A stretch of 64,000 nucleotides of DNA from Prostheceraeus crozeri (GCA_907163375.1 CAJQUW010007851.1:1-64000), one strand, 5' to 3'. Numbered from the stretch's first letter, positions 23,858 through 36,998 are shown. Program-made: numbers and translations. Notes: generated by a model from the letters alone, not told the origin.

Positions 23858-26483
23858 ACGTGTGTGAAGTTAGCACCGCCACTCAGCACCGCCATCTTGA
23901 AAATGGAATGTGCCAGTCAAACCAACGGTCAGAATCGATCTAGATGGAGTGTGCCAGCATGTGCCACTCACTATTTTGAAAGAATTCCCCCTAGTTTAGG
24001 AGAAATCGCTGATTGAAAGTTCGACATGGCGGTGATGTGAAGTTAGCACCGCCACTAAAATTTTTTTTCCAAAATACACAATCAAAACATACGAAACACG
24101 CACAACAGATAGAAGACCATCAAAAACATTGTGCCAGCAAGTTTCAGCACCTAAATCCCCATACTTGCTGAGAAATTAGTCCCCGAAACCACAAAATGGC
24201 GGTGATGTGAAGTTAGCACCGCCACTAAAGTCTTTTTTTGAAATACGCAATTAAAACACGCGAGACAAGTACAACTGAGAGATGACCATCAAAAACATTG
24301 TGCCAGCAAGTTTCTTCTCCTAAGACGCCGTACTTGCGGAGAAATTAGCCCCCGAAAGCTCAATGCGCTGGCGGTGATGTGAAGTTGGCACCGCCATCTT
24401 GAAAAATGGAATGTGCCAGTCAAACCAACGGTCAGAATCGATCTAGATGGAGTGTGCCAGCATGTGCCACTCACTATTTTGAAAGAATTCCCCCTAGTCT
24501 AGGAGAAATCGCTGGTTGAAAGTTCGACATGGCGGTGATGTGAAGTTAGCACCACCACTAAAATTTTTTTTCCAAAATACACAATCAAAACATACGAAAC
24601 ACGCACAACAGATAGAAGACCATCAAAAACATTGTGCCAGCAAGTTTCAGCACCTAAATCCCCATACTTGCTGAGAAATTAGTCCCCGAAACCACAAAAT
24701 GGCGGTGATGTGAAGTTAGCACCGCCACTAAAGTCTTTTTTTGAAATACGCAATTAAAACACGCGAGACAAGTACAACTGAGAGATGACCATCAAAAACA
24801 TTGTACCAGCAAGTTTCTTCTCCTAAGACGCCGTACTTGCGGAGAAATTAGCCCCCGAAAGCTCAATGCGCTGGCGGTGATGTGAAGTTGGCACCGCCAT
24901 CTTGAAAAATGGAATGTGCCAGTCAAACCAACGGTCAGAATCGATCTAGATGGAGTGTGCCAGCATGTGCCACTCACTATTTTGAAAGAATTCCCCCTAG
25001 TCTAGGAGAAATCGCTGGTTGAAAGTTCGACATGGCGGTGATGTGAAGTTAGCACCGCCACTAAAATTTTTTTTCCAAAATACACAATCAAAACATACGA
25101 AACACGCACAACAGATAGAAGACCACCAAAAACATTGTGCCAGCAAGTTTCAGCACCTAAATCCCCGTACTTGCTGAGAAATTAGTCCCCGAAACCACAA
25201 AATGGCGGTGATGTGAAGTTAGCACCGCCACTAAAGTCTTTTTTTGAAATACGCAATTAAAACACGCGAGACAAGTACAACTGAGAGATGACCATCAAAA
25301 ACATTGTGCCAGCAAGTTTCTTCTCCTAAGACGCCGTACTTGCGGAGAAATTAGCCCCCGAAAGCTCAATGCGCTGGCGGTGATGTGAAGTTGGCACCGC
25401 CATCTTGAAAAATGGAATGTGCCAGTCAAACCAACGGTCAGAATCGATCTAGATGGAGTGTGCCAGCATGTGCCACTCACTATTTTGAAAGAATTCCCCC
25501 TAGTCTAGGAGAAATCGCTGATTGAAAGTTCGACATGGCGGTGATGTGAAGTTAGCACCGCCACTAAAATTTTTTTTCCAAAATACACAATCAAAACATA
25601 CGAAACACGCACAACAGATAGAAGACCATCAAAAACATTGTGCCAGCAAGTTTCAGCACCTAAATCCCCATACTTGCTGAGAAATTAGTCCCCGAAACCA
25701 CAAAATGGCGGTGATGTGAAGTTAGCACCGCCACTAAAGTCTTTTTTTGAAATACGCAATTAAAACACGCGAGACAAGTACAACTGAGAGATGACCATCA
25801 AAAACATTGTGCCAGCAAGTTTCTTCTCCTAAGACGCCGTACTTGCGGAGAAATTAGCCCCCGAAAGCTCAATGCGCTGGCGGTGATGTGAAGTTGGCAC
25901 CGCCATCTTGAAAAATGGAATGTGCCAGTCAAACCAACGGTCAGAATCGATCTAGATGGAGTGTGCCAGCATGTGCCACTCACTATTTTGAAAGAATTCC
26001 CCCTAGTCTAGGAGAAATCGCTGGTTGAAAGTTCGACATGGCGGTGATGTGAAGTTAGCACCGCCACTAAAATTTTTTTTCCAAAATACACAATCAAAAC
26101 ATACGAAACACGCACAACAGATAGAAGACCACCAAAAACATTGTGCCAGCAAGTTTCAGCACCTAAATCCCCGTACTTGCTGAGAAATTAGTCCCCGAAA
26201 CCACAAAATGGCGGTGATGTGAAGTTAGCACCGCCACTAAAGTCTTTTTTTGAAATACGCAATTAAAACACGCGAGACAAGTACAACTGAGAGATGACCA
26301 TCAAAAACATTGTGCCAGCAAGTTTCTTCTCCTAAGACGCCGTACTTGCGGAGAAATTAGCCCCCGAAAGCTCAATGCGCTGGCGGTGATGTGAAGTTGG
26401 CACCGCCATCTTGAAAAATGGAATGTGCCAGTCAAACCAACGGTCAGAATCGATCTAGATGGAGTGTGCCAGCATGTGCCACT
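23858..26483 (+). repeat. FB-B left array of 503-base units
   Basis: Homologous points recur at 24289, 24792, 25295 and 25798, exactly 503 bases apart. Sub-blocks are separated by GGCGGTGATGTGAAGTTAGC and by AACATTGTGCCAGCAAGTTTC-like segments. Units are nearly identical, so the array is recently homogenised. The 61-codon frames that recur here are period effects. Confidence 0.95.
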
Positions 26484-26512
26484 CGTTTATTTCACGAAAA
26501 TCAAACCACAAT

Positions 26513-28315
26513 CGGTTGAAAATCAACCCGAAAGCTCAATGGCGGTGATGTGAAGCTGGCACCGCCACTGAATGTTTTTTCCAAAATTGGAACCTCTCAA
26601 TGGAGGTATTGTAAAATTTTCCACTTCAACATTACACCGTTTGCTTACTGGCTATACAGATATCAATGCAAATACGAATATCTCGACAGGTGAATACCGT
26701 CATGTGCCTGAACTGTTAACAGAAAGCTGAAGCTATTACTTTGTTCAAAACTCTGCAAGACAGTGAAGGCATTTGACGAGTATATGCAATGGCATAACTA
26801 GGAAGACTTACTTTTTTATTAAAGGCCATTGATGAATAGCATGCGATTCGTTTATGTTTCCCCGCATGAAGGAGGAGAGTTCGCGACTTACAACGACAAA
26901 ACTATTGGTAATGGTTTGAATTTTTCATTTGACCAACGACGTCTCATGATTGGTCAGTTTTCGGTTACCATATGATCAATATATCGATAAACATTTTCAT
27001 TTGTTTGCCGTGGAAAATATATTCACGCCATGCGATTAATTACAGCCTGTACAACTTAAAACAAGAATGATCAAATAAATGTGTTTAACACACACCTGTG
27101 GAATTTTTAAAATTCCCGCTATTTTGTGCGGATCGAGAGAAAAGATAAAAATTTTCCAGACAATTAATTGGGTTTAAAAACCAGCCCTTCGACTGATGTT
27201 TTTCAAAACCTCGATGGGTATCCATCGTCAAGAAGGCTGGGTCATCCTCAATTTTATGAGAATCTGTTTCCACTGTAGGTTAGAACCTACTCTATGGTTT
27301 GAACGATGTAGTTTGATAATTCCTTTCCAAAAAGATTGCGCACTTTGGAAAGCATAGAGTAAGTATATTAGGATATCCCATATATCCCTATTCAATGTTT
27401 GAAAGCACCACAAACTCAATTGAGCATCATGCTTCTTCGATGAAGCAGTCTGACAACGTTGGAAATATGCCCTTCGATCTCCTAATGCTATTGCTTCAAT
27501 TGTTCATCAAGATCATCAAATGTGATAAAGATGTACGCACATCATGACACTAATAATGATGATTGTAGATATTGCCAATATTGTTTTCTATCAATGTTTC
27601 AATTGACTTCAAGAATTTCTGATTCACTGGATGTGCAAGCATACTCAAAATTGAAGGGATATTGAGACTCATCTACTTCATATGATCTAGCTAGAAGTCA
27701 CAACATCTAATTGTAGAGTATTTTCATTATTTCATAAACACATTTATTTAATCATTCTTGTTTTAAGTTGTACAGGCTGTAATTAATCGCATGGCGTGAA
27801 TATATTTTCCACGGCAAACAAATGAAAATGTTTATCGATATATTGATCATATGGTAACCGAAAACTGACCAATCATGGGACGTCGTTGGTCAAATGAAAA
27901 ATTCAAACCATTACCAATAGTTTTGTCGTTGTAAGTCGCGAACTCTCCTCCTTCATGCGGGGAAACATAAACGAATCGCATGCTATTCATCAATGGCCTT
28001 TAATAAAAAAGTAAGTCTTCCTAGTTATGCCATTGCATATACTCGTCAAATGCCTTCACTGTCTTGCAGAGTTTTGAACAAAGTAATAGCTTCAGCTTTC
28101 TGTTAACAGTTCAGGCACATGACGGTATTCACCTGTCGAGATATTCGTATTTGCATTGATATCTGTATAGCCAGTAAGCAAACGGTGTAATGTTGAAGTG
28201 GAAAATTCTACAATACCTCCATTGAGAGGTTCCAATTTTGGAAAAAACATTCAGTGGCGGTGCCAGCTTCACATCACCGCCATTGAGCTTTCGGGTTGAT
28301 TTTCAACCGATTGTG
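26513..28315. repeat. FB-B inner inverted repeat and unique centre
   Basis: 26513-27088 is mirrored by 27735-28315 with very few differences. The 27089-27734 centre has no convincing frame. The whole forms a large cruciform-prone palindrome. Confidence 0.9.
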
Positions 28316-28332
28316 GTTTGATTTTCGTGAAA

Positions 28333-29958
28333 TAAACGAGTGGCACATGCTGGCACACTCCATCAGGATCGATTCCGACCGTTGGTTTGACTGGCACATT
28401 CCATTTTTCAAGATGGCGGTGCTAACTTCACATCACCGACAGCGCATTGAGCTTTCGGGGGCTAATTTCTCCGCAAGTACGGCGTCTTAGGAGAAGAAAC
28501 TTGCTGGCACAATGTTTTTGATGGTCATCTCTCAGTTGTACTTGTCTCGCGTGTTTTAATTGCGTATTTCAAAAAAAGACTTTAGTGGCGGTGCTAACTT
28601 CACATCACCGCCATTTTGTGGTTTCGGGGACTAATTTCTCAGCAAGTACGGGGATTTAGGTGCTGAAACTTGCTGGCACAATGTTTTTGATGGTCTTCTA
28701 TCTGTTGTGCGTGTTTCGTATGTTTTGATTGTGTATTTTGGAAAAAAAATTTTAGTGGCGGTGCTAACTTCACATCACCGCCATGTCGAACTTTCAATCA
28801 GCGATTTCTCCTAAACTAGGGGGAATTCTTTCAAAATAGTGAGTGGCACATGCTGGCACACTCCATCTAGATCGATTCTGACCGTTGGTTTGACTGGCAC
28901 ATTCCATTTTTCAAGATGGCGGTGCTAACTTCACATCACCGCCAGCGCATTGAGCTTTCGGGGGCTAATTTCTCCGCAAGTACGGCGTCTTAGGAGAAGA
29001 AACTTGCTGGCACAATGTTTTTGATGGTCATCTCTCAGTTGTACTTGTCTCGCGTGTTTTAATTGCGTATTTCAAAAAAAAACTTTAGTGGCGGTGCTAA
29101 CTTCACATCACCGCCATTTTGTGGTTTCGGGGACTAATTTCTCAGCAAGTACGGGGATTTAGGTGCTGAAACTTGCTGGCACAATGTTTTTGATGGTCTT
29201 CTATCTGTTGTGCGTGTTTCGTATGTTTTGATTGTGTATTTTGGAAAAAAAATTTTAGTGGCGGTGCTAACTTCACATCACCGCCATGTCGAACTTTCAA
29301 TCAGCGACTTCTCCTAAACTAGGGGGAATTCTTTCAAAATAGTGAGTGGCACATGCTGGCACACTCCATCTAGATCGATTCTGACCGTTGGTTTGACTGG
29401 CACATTCCATTTTTCAAGATGGCGGTGCCAACTTCACATCACCGCCAGCGCATTGAGCTTTCGGGGGCTAATTTCTCCGCAAGTACGGCGTCTTAGGAGA
29501 AGAAACTTGCTGGCACAATGTTTTTGATGGTCATCTCTCAGTTGTACTTGTCTCGCGTGTTTTAATTGCGTATTTCAAAAAAAGACTTTAGTGGCGGTGC
29601 TAACTTCACATCACCGCCATTTTGTGGTTTCGGGGACTGATTTCTCAGCAAGTACGGAGATTTAGGTACTGAAACTTGCTGGCACAATGTTTTTGATGGT
29701 CTTCTATCTGTTGTGCGTGTTTCGTATGTTTTGATTGTGTATTTTGGAAAAAAAATTTTAGTGGCGGTGCTAACTTCACATCACCGCCATGTCGAACTTT
29801 CAATCAGCGATTTCTCCTAAACTAGGGGGAATTCTTTCAAAATAGTGAGTGGCACATGCTGGCACACTCCATCTAGATCGATTCTGACCGTTGGTTTGAC
29901 TGGCACATTCCATTTTCAAGATGGCGGTGCTGAGTGGCGGTGCTAACTTCACACACGT
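28333..29958 (-). repeat. FB-B right array of 503-base units (inverted)
   Basis: This is the reverse complement of the left array, about 3.3 units. It ends in the perfect inverted end and the CACCAAAA duplication. The difference in unit number from the left arm shows that the arms change length independently. Confidence 0.93.
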
Positions 29959-29966
29959 CACCAAAA

Positions 29967-30698
29967 CATTTTTCATCAAATTTTGAAATTTCACTGACGT
30001 CCCCCCCCCTCTGGACAGCTTGCTTCGATTTTGGCTTCCAGTGGACGGATTTTGTCGTGCGATAGCTCGTTTGAAAGCTAAGAGTGAGACAAATTCAGTG
30101 AAAGAATCGGCTTGTTCCTATCTGTCTTCGTTCAAAAGTTTTCAAAAGTTTTCAAAAAAGTCGTTCAAAACCATTTGATGATAGTAGGCCGAAATCTTCA
30201 AACGGCTATAACTTTGCTTCTACAAGTCCTTTAGACTTGATTCAAAAAACATTCGACAGCGTTTGCTATGCTGAAGGTGACAGACTACTTATAAACGTTT
30301 TATGAGTAGTACTAAAATACTGAAAAATTTAAATTCATATTTAATGATAATAATTAAAGTTTTTGAATAAAAAGCAGTCGTTTATGAGTCTCTGTGACTT
30401 GGGTCGTTTCCTTTTGTAAATAACTCCACCGGTTTTCATGTCAAAACTGGGGCCCGGATACCAACACAGTGATATGACGCACGCTCTGTCCGATCGAGGT
30501 TGGATTTGTGGGTCGAGGCCTTGGAGCTGGGATAAGATCCCCTCTGAGTAATGCCTGTAACGGATTCAAGAGCTTAACGCCCAAACGGTTGCTGACTTGC
30601 TATCAAATGTTTGGTGACTTAGTCTTTCAATGCATATCAGCAAGTAGTATCCTATAAACACTTGCTATCAAATTTTACTCTATCTTTACAGAATTATC
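29967..30698. promoter_or_regulatory. Polinton left leader region with TATA box
   Basis: After the last C-run tandem unit (to about 30140) comes unique sequence without a gene. CCTATAAACAC at about 30650-30660 is a plausible TATA box 47 bases before the ATG at 30699. No CCAAT pair like the ones upstream of 33012 and 49164 is visible. Confidence 0.45.
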
Positions 30699-32022
30699 AT
30701 GACAAAACCGAATAACGCCAAGATGTTGGTTGGCAAGTGTAGTTGTGGCAAGATTGCCAGAGGAAGTGAACTGAAGAAGCATTTAAAAGAAAAAGAGGGG
30801 ACGATGGGCCATGAGAGGAAAGTGATGTTGAGGTTGTGTGTGTCTTGTCGGAAATGTGTGATGGGGGATGAGAAGGAATTTATGAAGGCGCATTTGCAGT
30901 GTGAGAGTGGGAACATCGGAGAGAAGGGGTTCAAGGCATGGTTTGAGGGAGAGTTGTTGGAAAGGGAAGAGGTGAGAAAGGCGGTGGCAACGATTCAGGA
31001 CGTGATTGGGGAGAAAGTGGTGAGGAATGCGAGTGATGTGATTTCGAGTGATGGGAGTTCGAGTGAGGAAGTTGAGTTGAGAGCGAAAATGAAGAAGAAG
31101 GATGATGTTGATTTGGATGCGGTGATGGAAGATTTGTTTGGGGATATAGCGGATTTGAAGGAAGAGTGGGAGGGGGAGGAAGTGGCTAAGCCGATGGCAG
31201 CGTCATCGCCACGGCAGCAAGAGGCGTATGATACGGAGGTATTTGTGAGAATGAAGGATCGTGTGATGGCTTTGGAAAGTAATAATAGAAAAGTTTTGAA
31301 GGAGAATGAAGAGCTGATGGTGAAGGTTGAGGGGTATAGGGAAACGAGGGAAGAGTTGGAGAGCTTGAGAAAGAAGGAGAAGGAATGGATGGCGGAAAGG
31401 AGCGAGTTGATGAGGAAGGCAGGTTTGGTGGAGAGTTTGCAGGCGAGTGTGTCGAGGAAGGATGAAGAGATAGAGCGGATGCGAAGCGTGGTGAAGGAGA
31501 CGGAGGAGGTGAAGGTTATTAATAAGAGGTTGACGGGTGAAGTGGAGCGACTGCATGAGCGTTTGAAGTGTCGAAAAAGGAGAGTGTATGACGTCCATCT
31601 TCCCCTCTTTGAGAATAATGTATGCGACGCCCCAACCATCACCGATGACCCCAACGTGACCCAACAGTGTTATGAGGGCGACGGAGTCCGATGTCTCCAC
31701 ATGAGTATGGACATTACCGGTCAGCTTGAAGACTTCGTCGTCCGAAAAGTTCGGAAGAAAGTTCCCAGTAAGCTTCCTCAACATGATCATTTTTGTAGCT
31801 CATCTAATCTCCTATTATTTTTCTTTCAGAGTTTTTGCAGAAGTGAGAGGAGTGTCGGTGGACGGAGAACGACCCATGGGCTCTTTTAAGGGCCAACCTT
31901 CTAATGCAGCTAAAGCGGTCCCAAGCCCGCCACATATCCTCGGATATGGATTGCAGAGGGGAAGAAAAATAATGAATGGAATGAAATGGGAGGACACTCA
32001 CGCGCCACACGCAACATAACAC
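30699..32022 (+). CDS. Cys/His-rich and coiled-coil protein of the Polinton, unknown
   Basis: The 396-codon frame opens with a Cys/His-rich region (KCSCGKIARGSELKKHLKE, then LRLCVSCRKCVMGDEKEF and AHLQCE) that suggests one or two zinc-binding sites. An acidic segment follows, then a coiled coil of about 120 residues rich in Glu, Lys, Arg and Leu. A short intron with a GTAAGC donor near 31768 and a pyrimidine-rich acceptor near 31829-31840 probably lies close to the 3' end, with the last exon running to 32022. Codon use is conspicuously G-rich, unlike the AT-rich neighbours, so it may have a different origin. I do not recognise the family. It is the left-most gene and faces inward. Confidence 0.6.
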
Positions 32023-32287
32023 ACTTCTCTCTTCCGTAGTCTAACAAGCTCTTTACACATGGATCGCAGTCGATTGCTATCCCTGTATCAGAAGTGTAAG
32101 CTATCTTAATTTTATTTGACACTATTTCATCTATCATCATCGTCCATATGAAATGTTTTAAGATTTACAAGTTAGACTAAGTGTGCTACTATTTCCAAAT
32201 GAAAATGTATACATGGTTAAATCATCCACTGAAGCCCCATTCAAGTACGTCAGTATGAAAGCAAAGATAATATGAAGTAAAAATTTA

Positions 32288-32737
32288 TTATGGCATGTAT
32301 TTCAAAAGGTCTTCATCGTCAATATCGTCCCAGAGTCTGGCTTCACATAGATAACAAAAACAGTTCAGTTGCTTTAATCGTTCTTCCACTGCGAGCCTCA
32401 CTTTATCAATATACTCCCACTCTGCCATAGTTCGTGGCTGGGAGTTAGGGGTGTACCACTCCCATAATTGGTGGAGGAATTTCGTGCTGGTGATCTCCAT
32501 CACATCGTCAGTATCGTACTGGAGATACTTCCACCTCACGCCTGTTAAGTCGGGACACTCCTTCTCACATACACTCTCCTCTTCCTCGTCCGCTGGTAAT
32601 GATAACTTTCGTATATTGTCCAGTCGGTACACCTTCTCCACCTTCGCCTTTCTTGGAGCGTTTGGTGTAACGAGCGCCTTTGGCGTTGAGCATGGAGAAG
32701 AGAATTTTGTGTTTGATGTTGTTGGAGGGCTTGTCAT
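32288..32737 (-). CDS. Hypothetical Polinton protein, 149 residues
   Basis: The N-terminal third is rich in Ser, Thr, Pro and Lys and probably disordered; an acidic patch (ADEEEESVCEKEC) follows. The C-terminal half looks folded, with aromatic residues (TKFLHQLWEWYTPNS) and a CFCYLCEARLWDD segment that might hold a metal. I do not recognise a family. The gene diverges from the polymerase gene and shares a 275-base intergenic region with it, so the CCAAT boxes there could serve both directions. The stop codon overlaps an AATAAA signal on the minus strand (32284-32289). Confidence 0.55.
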   Translation of the reverse strand: MTSPPTTSNTKFSSPCSTPKALVTPNAPRKAKVEKVYRLDNIRKLSLPADEEEESVCEKECPDLTGVRWKYLQYDTDDVMEITSTKFLHQLWEWYTPNSQPRTMAEWEYIDKVRLAVEERLKQLNCFCYLCEARLWDDIDDEDLLKYMP

Positions 32738-32794
32738 GTCGACTGTGAATAATGACTTTGAAATGTTTTCTAATTCTTAAGTATACACAAGCAG

Positions 32795-32842
32795 CCAATC
32801 AGAATGAACATCCAATGAATGAAGAGAATGAAAGTATATAAG
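32795..32842 (+). promoter_or_regulatory. Polymerase promoter: two CCAAT boxes and TATA box
   Basis: CCAAT occurs at 32795-32799 and 32812-32816 (17 bases apart), and TATATAAG starts at 32835, 23 bases after the start of the second CCAAT. The same spacing is found in front of the gene starting at 49164 on the other strand. Confidence 0.7.
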
Positions 32843-33011
32843 CAAAGTGACATCCGTATCATTTCACTCTGTCTTTGAGACGCATAAGTGAACTGTTCTC
32901 TGACGAATTCTGTATTTGAGGCGTACAAGTGAACTGCTCTTTAGTGAATTCCAAATTTGAGTGAAGTCTCTATCTTGTTCAAGTATCAAGCTTAAACATA
33001 ATTTCGTTCAA

Positions 33012-36000
33012 ATGGTAAGTTGAAAATTTCCTCTCTCATCTCCCTCAAACGTGTGGCTAATAGCATCTTCCTCAATTTCAGGCATCAACTTCATCACCAA
33101 CACCCTCCCTTCTCGAGGAAAGTTTAGAGTTGTTGAGTCAAGGTAGGTTGTAACAATACACTGAGACTTGAACAGAGATGAAAGAATGATTTCTCTTTCA
33201 GGTGATACCAGTTCCATCTCGTGCGAGTCCATGTCAACATTGTCACGGGAATGCGACGATCGGCAATGTGCTGACTGTGGACACATCTTCACGAGGAAGC
33301 GTGATCTCATCCGACACATCAAGCGAGGTGTTTGTAGACCTAAGCCGGCATCAATCTCCGAAGGTAGGGATGATTCTGTTAACGATGTCTCCTTTTCTTG
33401 CGATTTATGCATTCAGTCTTTCGAGACACGTTTTGAACTATCTTCGCACAGACTTCAACATACACACACGAACGATACCTACACCAACGGTACCTCCTCT
33501 ATCCGACTCACTGAGGTGTCCATAAATAATTTAGTGAGGAACTACCAGATGGACTCCTCAGAAACCATTGCTAACTTTGAGGAATGGTTTCATCAAAATT
33601 CATCATTGATAGAAGCGCTCTTCAACAACTTAGACAATTTTAGAATGAAGGCGCTCATCTATCTTAAAATAAAATATGTAAAAATCGACCACCATACTGG
33701 ACAAATAATAGAGAGGTTGGAGTTTCACATACCCTCCTCTCCTGCAACCGAAGTTGTAGACTGTGAGTCTTGGATAAATTTTCATATCCAAGGGTTAAAA
33801 TTAAATATAGATAAATTTAACGAGCGTGATAGTGGACTCGTTTTTGATGGTATTGAGACCGCCATGATTAAAATCAGTTTATTAGGAAATCATAGTGGTC
33901 GAGGCTCCTTTAAACTTCCGAAAAATTTAAGAAATAAAGCAGCAGTCATTTCTGTAGATTGCGAATCGCAATGTTTTAAGTATGCCGTCCTCTCCATTCT
34001 CCACTATAATGATGTGCAGAATAGTCGATACCGCAAGAGTAAGTATCAACAGTGGGAGAATGAATTAAACTTCGATGACTGTAATAGTGACGATATGAAA
34101 ATTAAAGATATAGAAAAATTTGAAAAATTGAACAACATCAAAATAGTTCTCCATGTTTGGGAAAAAAGATTGAAGGGTGTGCGCTACAACTCGCGTTCGA
34201 GTTGTTATGAACGTACAGTAAACCTGTTATTAGTAAAACAGGATGATAGTGAGGAATGGCACTACTGCGGTATTCCCAAAATCTCTCGCTTATACCACCA
34301 CTTAGAAAACTCTAGTAGAGAGTTATATTACTGCGACAGATGTATTCGCCACTTTAGGAGGAAAACTAAATTTGAAACTCATTACGAATGGTGTAAGCGA
34401 GGTAAACTGCAAATGGAGCGCATGCCCAAAGATAAGGAGTTTTCATATAGAGAGAATGGTGATGAACTAAGTCCTCTTCGTGTCATCTATGCTGACATCG
34501 AATGTTATATCGATGATAACATCCATCGACCAGCAGCCATTTCCTGCTATGAAGTATGGCATGATCACTTTAGGAGTAGGCAAAATAAAATGCGCGTCTG
34601 GCAAGGTGAGGATTGTATTTACCAATTCCTACAATTCCTCGAACAGGCTGTAAAATTTCAACAAAAACATGATGGTGAACTCTATCGCAGATCATTGCAT
34701 ATGACAGCAGATGATCAAGCAAAATTTGATAGTTGCAACATTTGCCCCAAATGTAGGAAAACATTTGACGATGATAAGATTAAGAAAGTGCGCGACCATG
34801 ATCACATCAATGGTAAATTTAGAAACGCACTCTGTTCAAAATGCAATTTTTCACTTAGGATGAAACGGCGTACATTACCCGTCATTTTCCATAATTTCAA
34901 GGGCTACGACAGCCATATGATAATAAAAGGAGGTTTAGGTCAAATGAAAGAGTGGAAGCTTGATGTAATAGCACAAACGAGAGAGAAGTTTATGGCCATG
35001 ACAGCAAAAGTGCCTGTCGATAAAACTAAAGAAAATAAGACGGTCTATTTTGATATAAAATTTTTAGATTCCTACCAATTTATGACTGCATCACTGGCCT
35101 CTCTCGTGCAAAATCTAAAGTCTCTTCCACTAACACAAAATCTTAAGAAACAATACCCAAATCTAACCGATGAAGTCATCACACGGAAAGGAGTCTTTCC
35201 ATATGCATATTTTGATGCAATTAGTAAACTCGGCGAGACTTCTCTTCCGCCCATAGATAAATTTAGAAATGATTTGACCGGTGCAGAATGTAAGACCGAA
35301 GATTATGATCATGCACAAGATGCATGGATAAAATTTGACTGCCATACATTTGGTGAATATATGATTGCCTACCTTAAGTTAGATGTATTTTTGCTGGCTG
35401 ATGTATTTCAGGAGTTTCGACGAGTGGCATTAGAAGAAGATAAGTTAGATCCCGTCCACTTTGTCAGTCTGCCAGCCATGTCATTTAAGTCTGCTTTTAA
35501 AATGACTGGTGAGACCATTCATCTCTTACAAGATCCAGAGATGTATAATTTATTTGAGCGAGGAATTCGCGGTGGTCTCACATTTGTAAATGAACATAGG
35601 TTAAAATCAAAAATAGTAGGCAATGACCAGACTCATCTGAAGTATTATGACCAAAATAATTTGTATGGTAGTTCATTATCCAAACCGCTACCTCACTCTG
35701 AGTTTAGCTGGTTAGATGATAGTGATATTCAACATTTCTCCAACCCTTCCAACATACTAGCAATTCCAGATGAAGGTGATTGGGGATATTATTTTGAGAT
35801 AGATCTAATCTATCCAAATAATATTAAACATAAAACCGTAGATTTTCCACTCGCACCCGAATCAGGTGAAGTGAGTAAAGATATGTTTTCCGACTTTATG
35901 AAACAATTTCATAAAGATTTAGAATCATGTGGACAACCCAAGTATAAGCCTTGTCGCAAACTTTTACTCACCCAGTATGATAAAGAAAACTATCTAGTCC

Positions 36001-36998
36001 ACTTTAGCATCTTAAAATTTTATTTAGAAATGGGTATGATTTTAAAAAGAGCTCACCGCATTATTAAATTTAGACAGAAAGCCTTCCTCAAGCCATATAT
36101 TGATAGCAACAGCCAGAAACGTGCACTAGCCCAAAATAACTTTGAAAAAGATTTTTATAAATATAAGAACAACAGTCTATTTGGTAAGACGATGGAGGAT
36201 GTTAGAAAGTGCGTAAACTACAAACTAGTTAATGATGATCAAAAGTATCACAAATTGACCTCATCACCTCTATTCATCGATAGAGACATTATCGATGAGG
36301 ACCTTATAGGTGTTAAAATGATAAAATCTGAAGTTGAGTTGTGCAAACCCATCTATATTGGTCAAGCTGTACTAGATTATTCTAAGCTTGAAATGTACCA
36401 ACTCTTTTATAAAATACTAAAACCATGTCCTCTCGTAAAAGAGGTTCGTTTGTTGGGTGGTGATACAGATAGTTTCTTCTTAGGTATTACCACTCAAAAA
36501 GATTTAAATTTCAATGAAGTAGGAAAATCTTTAGAAAGATATTTTGATACATCAAATTATCCTGCTGATCATCCACTCTACTCCATCAAAAATAAGGCAA
36601 AACTTGGCTGCTTTAAGGATGAGACAGCAGGGAAGGAAATAGATGAAATGATTCTCCTCCGTCCAAAAATGTATTCTATGAAATTAAAGGATAGTGATGA
36701 TAGCATTAAGCGCGCTAAAGGCATATCAAAATCCATTGTGCAAAATATGAAACATAAGAATTTCAGGAAAGCCTATAGAAATAAAAATATAACGTTTGTC
36801 AATATGACAATCTTAAAATCTAAGTCGCATGAGATCAAAACTCATACTTTTAGGAAACGGGCGCTTTCAGCATGGGAGGATAAGAGGTGCTGGTTAGAAC
36901 ACAACATATCTCTTCCACATGGACATCCTGACACAAACATTCCACCACCCAAAAGAATTAAACTCACACTACCACATTCAGGAGACGTCTTAGCATAA
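33012..36998 (+). CDS. polB: Polinton protein-primed DNA polymerase B
   Basis: This is the replicative family-B polymerase of Polintons; the open frame from 33168 alone encodes 1276 residues. Two C2H2 zinc fingers come first (CADCGHIFTRKRD and CDLCIQSFETRFE), then a conserved N-terminal domain (about 33540-33930). A cysteine-protease-like segment with DCESQCFKYAVLS follows, and a third finger (CDRCIRHFRRKTKF). The proofreading exonuclease motifs are YADIECY, FHNFKGYDSH and YLKLDVFLLAD, with an HDHINGKFRNALC zinc motif between the first two. The polymerase motifs are DQNNLYGSSL, KNNSLFGKTM and GGDTDSFFLG. The start proposed here is the ATG at 33012, directly followed by a short intron (33015-33081); a second short intron lies at 33143-33201. 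A poly(A) signal lies at 37283-37288. Confidence 0.95.

Larger units (their letters stand above)
23858..29958. mobile_element. FB-B: foldback transposon inside the Polinton left arm
   Basis: The perfect inverted ends ACGTGTGTGAAGTTAGCACC lead into 503-base tandem units, about 5.2 on the left (23858-26483) and 3.3 in inverted order on the right (28333-29958). Within these lie inner inverted segments of about 570 bases (26513-27088 and 27735-28315) around a 645-base unique centre. No transposase frame is visible, so the element is presumably non-autonomous. Each 503-base unit contains three blocks carrying GTGAAGTTAGCACCGCC, the terminal motif itself. The duplication can be read as eight bases, or nine if the terminal T is counted as target. 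Confidence 0.92.

Noticed and set aside
24289-25983. 61-codon minus-strand frames every 503 bases (and 29342-29527 on plus)
   Set aside because: By-products of the FB-B tandem unit; no protein features.
30995-31790. Long minus-strand frames of 219 and 195 codons opposite the coiled-coil gene
   Set aside because: Antisense shadows of a Glu/Lys-rich coding sequence; low-complexity products without motifs.
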